DNA of 33,932 nucleotides from a virus. The stretch spans positions 1-33,932 of IMG/VR virus record IMGVR_UViG_3300035698_013900. One strand, written 5' to 3'. The stretch's first letter is position 1, and each line of letters opens with the position of its first letter. The notes under the pieces are model-generated. The model searched no databases and had not been told where the DNA came from. It was given only the letters and a program-made list of their open reading frames with translations. Shown in pieces: positions 33,001-33,932 of the stretch. A program made the translations under genes and the position numbers.

Positions 33001-33688
33001 ATGTTTGTTCTCTATTATTGATATAGCATAAATGATCAGAAGTACAAGTGAATTTTAAAGTATGTAGGTCATTTTTTACTATCACAGCATAAGTTTTTTT
33101 CTTTCCATTATTTACAACGAAATTAACCTTGTCAACAATCAACTTACCATTAATATAAGAGTATACTGCATCTCCCTCTTTTAAAGCAGTAATTTTTTTC
33201 TTGCCATCTGGAGTACTTACATCAGTATTACTAGACACGCAATATTTCACATTACCTTTACCAAATGATTTCATAACAACATTATCAAAAGAACCTTCTC
33301 CAGCAACTTTCTTCTGTCTTCTATATTCAGGAACAGTAGCTATACATTTATCAATACGATTCTGTACATAAGCCCCACGGGATTCAAATTTAGGTAAGAT
33401 AAAGAATATTGACATTCCTATAGAAGCTGAAGCTAAATGATCTACTACAATGAACTCAGACTTGCAACTTTGCACAGATCCTTGTAGAACCAAATTCTCT
33501 GAAAGGTGGTCATAAAGAGCATATAAATGAGGATTATTTTTAAAATCCATCCTCTCACCATAAGTATTAACATGATGATTAATAGCGAAGTCATTACGCC
33601 TATCTCTTATTTTCATAAGAGCTTCCATTTTTTCTAATCTGATACTATCTTCTATACTAGTTAAACTAGTAGGTACAATACTACCCAT
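30056..33688 (-). CDS. Terminase large subunit (GpA-like) interrupted by two inteins (1210 aa before splicing)
   Basis: After removal of two inteins (150-331 and 347-810) the protein is about 564 residues, a normal length for a DNA-packaging ATPase/nuclease. Residues about 68-80 carry a Walker A-like LQGSVQSCKSEF, an atypical form in which C precedes the key Lys. Walker B is VMFVEEVDQ, starting one residue after the second intein. A CPHC segment near 870 and a second CTKCG near 918 resemble the zinc-binding region of GpA-type terminases. The nuclease acidic residues are visible: GVDVGKNFD (D1030), VIDSMPE (D1077), and DHSFHADAYD (D1181, D1187, D1190). The gene starts one base after the stop of the upstream gene. 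The inteins are described separately. Confidence 0.9.
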   Translation of the reverse strand: MGSIVPTSLTSIEDSIRLEKMEALMKIRDRRNDFAINHHVNTYGERMDFKNNPHLYALYDHLSENLVLQGSVQSCKSEFIVVDHLASASIGMSIFFILPKFESRGAYVQNRIDKCIATVPEYRRQKKVAGEGSFDNVVMKSFGKGNVKYCVSSNTDVSTPDGKKKITALKEGDAVYSYINGKLIVDKVNFVVNNGKKKTYAVIVKNDLHTLKFTCTSDHLCYINNREQTLETIINKNLLEDNTDKRNSRGLSTLQTEDKESEFENEVKEKRKSVLRRDEGVRNTVQYFDEKTDEILTLPIIAIYENPIEEVWDIQTKKYHNFFANGILVHNCGSNVLSDFKEFPASCLKFLEIATDIGDKPLHAIKHGDKVLTRSILGVLEYERVLGCVPTGFKKVYDVYTQNNVKITCTSDHLCYINNREQTLDTMFDETIINSIEGEDNGFIRIRTGCTADSRHFRGYIRDCIRRLIFAATEEQQGSNSKMCPRVKAKGLSFAQVLTLRRYYFLVRERVPEWIDICFSREGELFIFSDCGEQRPLRNIQGKPYTAWRNIQKSIHRRVGFLYDVTFMGILLYGRWVSQKWGSNVLCKFFSFSRGRKNGTKFTLHGFFRCLCFRHSQKDKRRSTYVPSKTSDERFLRVLKTDEKVCCAKSALQMGEKTGGGYLLSYLQQYKKVFKTCARVCKMWKRQDISNKEEGSLQTLCESDKCRQGLQSEAECKSKIKKKKNAGWFTRVLQSAKALSQFKSKEEKRVNILYRGKGKTFTMPYLDERSGKILEVEVTGIYENKKLAEVWDLQTEKNHNFFANGVLVHNSVMFVEEVDQCNQINLQYGEDRLRGSKFQFKRFVGNPTVEGFGINKHFKGSTQNMWHVQCPHCKEYTIIDWFKTIVEEKIDSDGSPCDFKLRDTGFLKGEAMDIRPICTKCGLPMDRFARGEWAEMNPGALSDGYLVTMMNSRFNNLSSMFERYQDSFGDVTAMTHFYNSDLGICYTPPGMCLTVETLRKTADDTMFVHKGNSSYIESCSSKTACTMGVDVGKNFDVRISQLTPEGKRRAMFIGKVATKSELLDLVKLFKVEVMVIDSMPEAKLVQEIQDEFPCYTWLCRYGSEGAHGRIKRDSKQMILNVDRTNILDKVVTGLKKGKNILPRNFESILGGEYVKEMLESKRKADLDSKGNIKYLWSKGKDHSFHADAYDLLAGILLGLESNTFLDAYVG
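31366..32367 (-). CDS. LAGLIDADG homing endonuclease nested in the +1 frame of the terminase intein (333 aa)
   Basis: This 333-residue gene lies wholly inside the second terminase intein, one frame away. Its ATG follows AGAAGGAGAAGACA, a very good ribosome binding site that in the intein frame simply encodes IEGED. Two LAGLIDADG-like motifs are clear: EATLGIALGDS (18-28) and TLRSWAYFYMDDG (124-136), in the style of the LAGLIDADG_2 group. A four-cysteine zinc ribbon follows (C224, C227, C240, C243; CPTCNN and CAKCGS), then a basic C-terminal tail (INADKDYRARQNANLKLRRKK), probably for DNA binding. The stop is at 31366-31368, inside the intein's C-terminal block. The codon composition and motif quality mark this frame as the functional one. 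Role: homing of the intein (inference). Confidence 0.88.
   Translation of the reverse strand: MGLSGLGLDVQLTADTFEATLGIALGDSYLRPQKNNKAATLKCAQGSKQKDYLLHKYSLYEDIIFSSVKEYQNGLTSVSAGKGSFLSFQTVGNKDLYVIFKASHIPHGETYRKAFTEELASCMTLRSWAYFYMDDGCLKNGAVMFCVNSFPLVEVERMAQNLHYTGFSDAYVLDTHKKTKDGQPMYQVKLPMKDSSEFLKQTKKYAVPSLLYKWERKQEEATYCPTCNNIRKYLKPVHVCAKCGSDKIYRTKKKEAYRLYARVINADKDYRARQNANLKLRRKKMQDGSPEFYSQQKRYHNLNRKKKNGLISSTEEKERLLLCHILTKEVVRY
32415..32469 (-). repeat. 55-bp direct repeat copy A (in intein 2)
   Basis: It encodes the block B segment TCTSDHLCYINNREQTL of the second terminase intein. It matches the copy at 32997-33051 at 53 of 55 positions. The copies are in the same frame, 582 bases apart. This is far more similar than the flanking intein sequences. 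Confidence 0.9.
32696..33241 (-). mobile_element. First terminase intein, mini-intein without endonuclease (182 aa)
   Basis: It starts at Cys (codon 33239-33241, CVSSNTDVSTPDGKKK) and ends HNFFANGILVHN, with C332 as the +1 residue. Block B is TCTSDHLCYINNREQTL, and the C-terminal block is EVWDIQTKKYHNFFANGILVHN. Between them there is only a charged linker of roughly 50 residues, so no endonuclease is present. It is closely related to the second intein: the 55-base stretch around block B differs at only two positions, and the C-terminal blocks align along their length. It should still splice, having all catalytic residues. Confidence 0.9.
32997..33051 (-). repeat. 55-bp direct repeat copy B (in intein 1)
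   Basis: It encodes the same block B segment in the first terminase intein, with two base differences from the copy at 32415-32469. The high local identity suggests recent duplication or gene conversion between the two inteins. Confidence 0.9.
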
Positions 33689-33689
33689 A

Positions 33690-33932
33690 TTATATACTCA
33701 TTTCAAATTTAAAGTTACCTGAATTGTAAACAGGATATATCCTATTCAATGATAATATCTCGTCAGCCGTTAAATCTTTATCAAAAGTTAAAGGAAATAA
33801 ACCTTCTAATTTATGTTTCTGAAATCGTTGTCTACTAAAAAGTTTACGGAAATTAGTGTATTTTAATATATTACCTGTATCACCTACATAATTAAAACCA
33901 TTCTTATAATAAACTGAGTTCTTATAATCAGG
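33690..33932 (-). CDS. C-terminal end of an unidentified gene, cut by the right window edge (80 aa visible)
   Basis: An open frame enters from the right edge (PDYKNSVYYKNGF...) and stops at 33690-33692, one base before the terminase ATG, so translation is probably coupled. The 80 visible residues are aromatic, basic and rich in short helices (NFRKLFSRQRFQKHK, LTADEILSLNRIYPVYN). Upstream neighbours of terminase genes are often small terminase subunits, but this segment shows no such feature and I do not recognise it. The start and most of the protein lie outside the window. Confidence 0.6.
   Translation of the reverse strand, partial: PDYKNSVYYKNGFNYVGDTGNILKYTNFRKLFSRQRFQKHKLEGLFPLTFDKDLTADEILSLNRIYPVYNSGNFKFEMSI

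Noticed and set aside
32466-33026. Plus-strand frame of 186 codons opposite the terminase inteins
   Set aside because: It lies antisense to conserved intein blocks; Ser/Leu-rich with no motif and no start signals.
1-33932. tRNA, rRNA or CRISPR array
   Set aside because: No cloverleaf, rRNA-like conserved segment or regular short repeat array was seen on either strand.

Overview
The window is a late structural block of a tailed double-stranded DNA phage, or a prophage cut out of its host context. It is AT-rich (roughly one third G+C by eye). Every gene I accept is on the minus strand, so the transcription order runs from right to left. It carries long-tail siphovirus hallmarks: a 1497-residue tape measure protein, a single tail-tube protein, and a lambda G/GT-type -1 frameshift in the tail assembly chaperones. 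I see no contractile sheath or baseplate wedge genes. Strong AGGAG-type ribosome binding sites precede many genes. The host cannot be named from this sequence.

Right to left: a gene cut by the window edge (33690-33932); the large terminase subunit, carrying two inteins; a terminator; the portal protein, carrying a third intein; the prohead protease/scaffold gene, which is broken by a frameshift; the major capsid protein followed by a strong terminator; a glycosyltransferase-like gene; head-tail connector, head closure, neck (also apparently frameshifted), tail terminator and tail-tube genes; a free-standing HNH endonuclease gene; a small gene; the G and GT chaperones; the tape measure; tail-tip and hub genes; then a cluster of fibre and adhesin genes (LamG-ended fibre, repeat-containing fibres, a BspA-like leucine-rich repeat protein) running off the left edge.

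The most unusual feature lies in the terminase gene. Two related inteins sit only 15 extein residues apart, and the second ends exactly before the Walker B motif. The second intein does not encode a homing endonuclease in its own frame. Instead a complete 333-residue LAGLIDADG-type endonuclease gene, with its own strong ribosome binding site, lies inside it in the +1 frame, while the intein/terminase frame stays free of stop codons through the same kilobase. With the LAGLIDADG intein in the portal and the HNH gene near the tail-tube gene, this late region has been invaded repeatedly by homing elements.

Functionally, terminase and portal package DNA. The protease/scaffold and major capsid protein build the prohead. 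The connector genes join head to tail, the chaperones and tape measure build the tail tube, and the left third forms the adsorption apparatus. Two head/neck genes appear split into two frames by small frameshifts; these are either sequence errors, real mutations or recoding sites.
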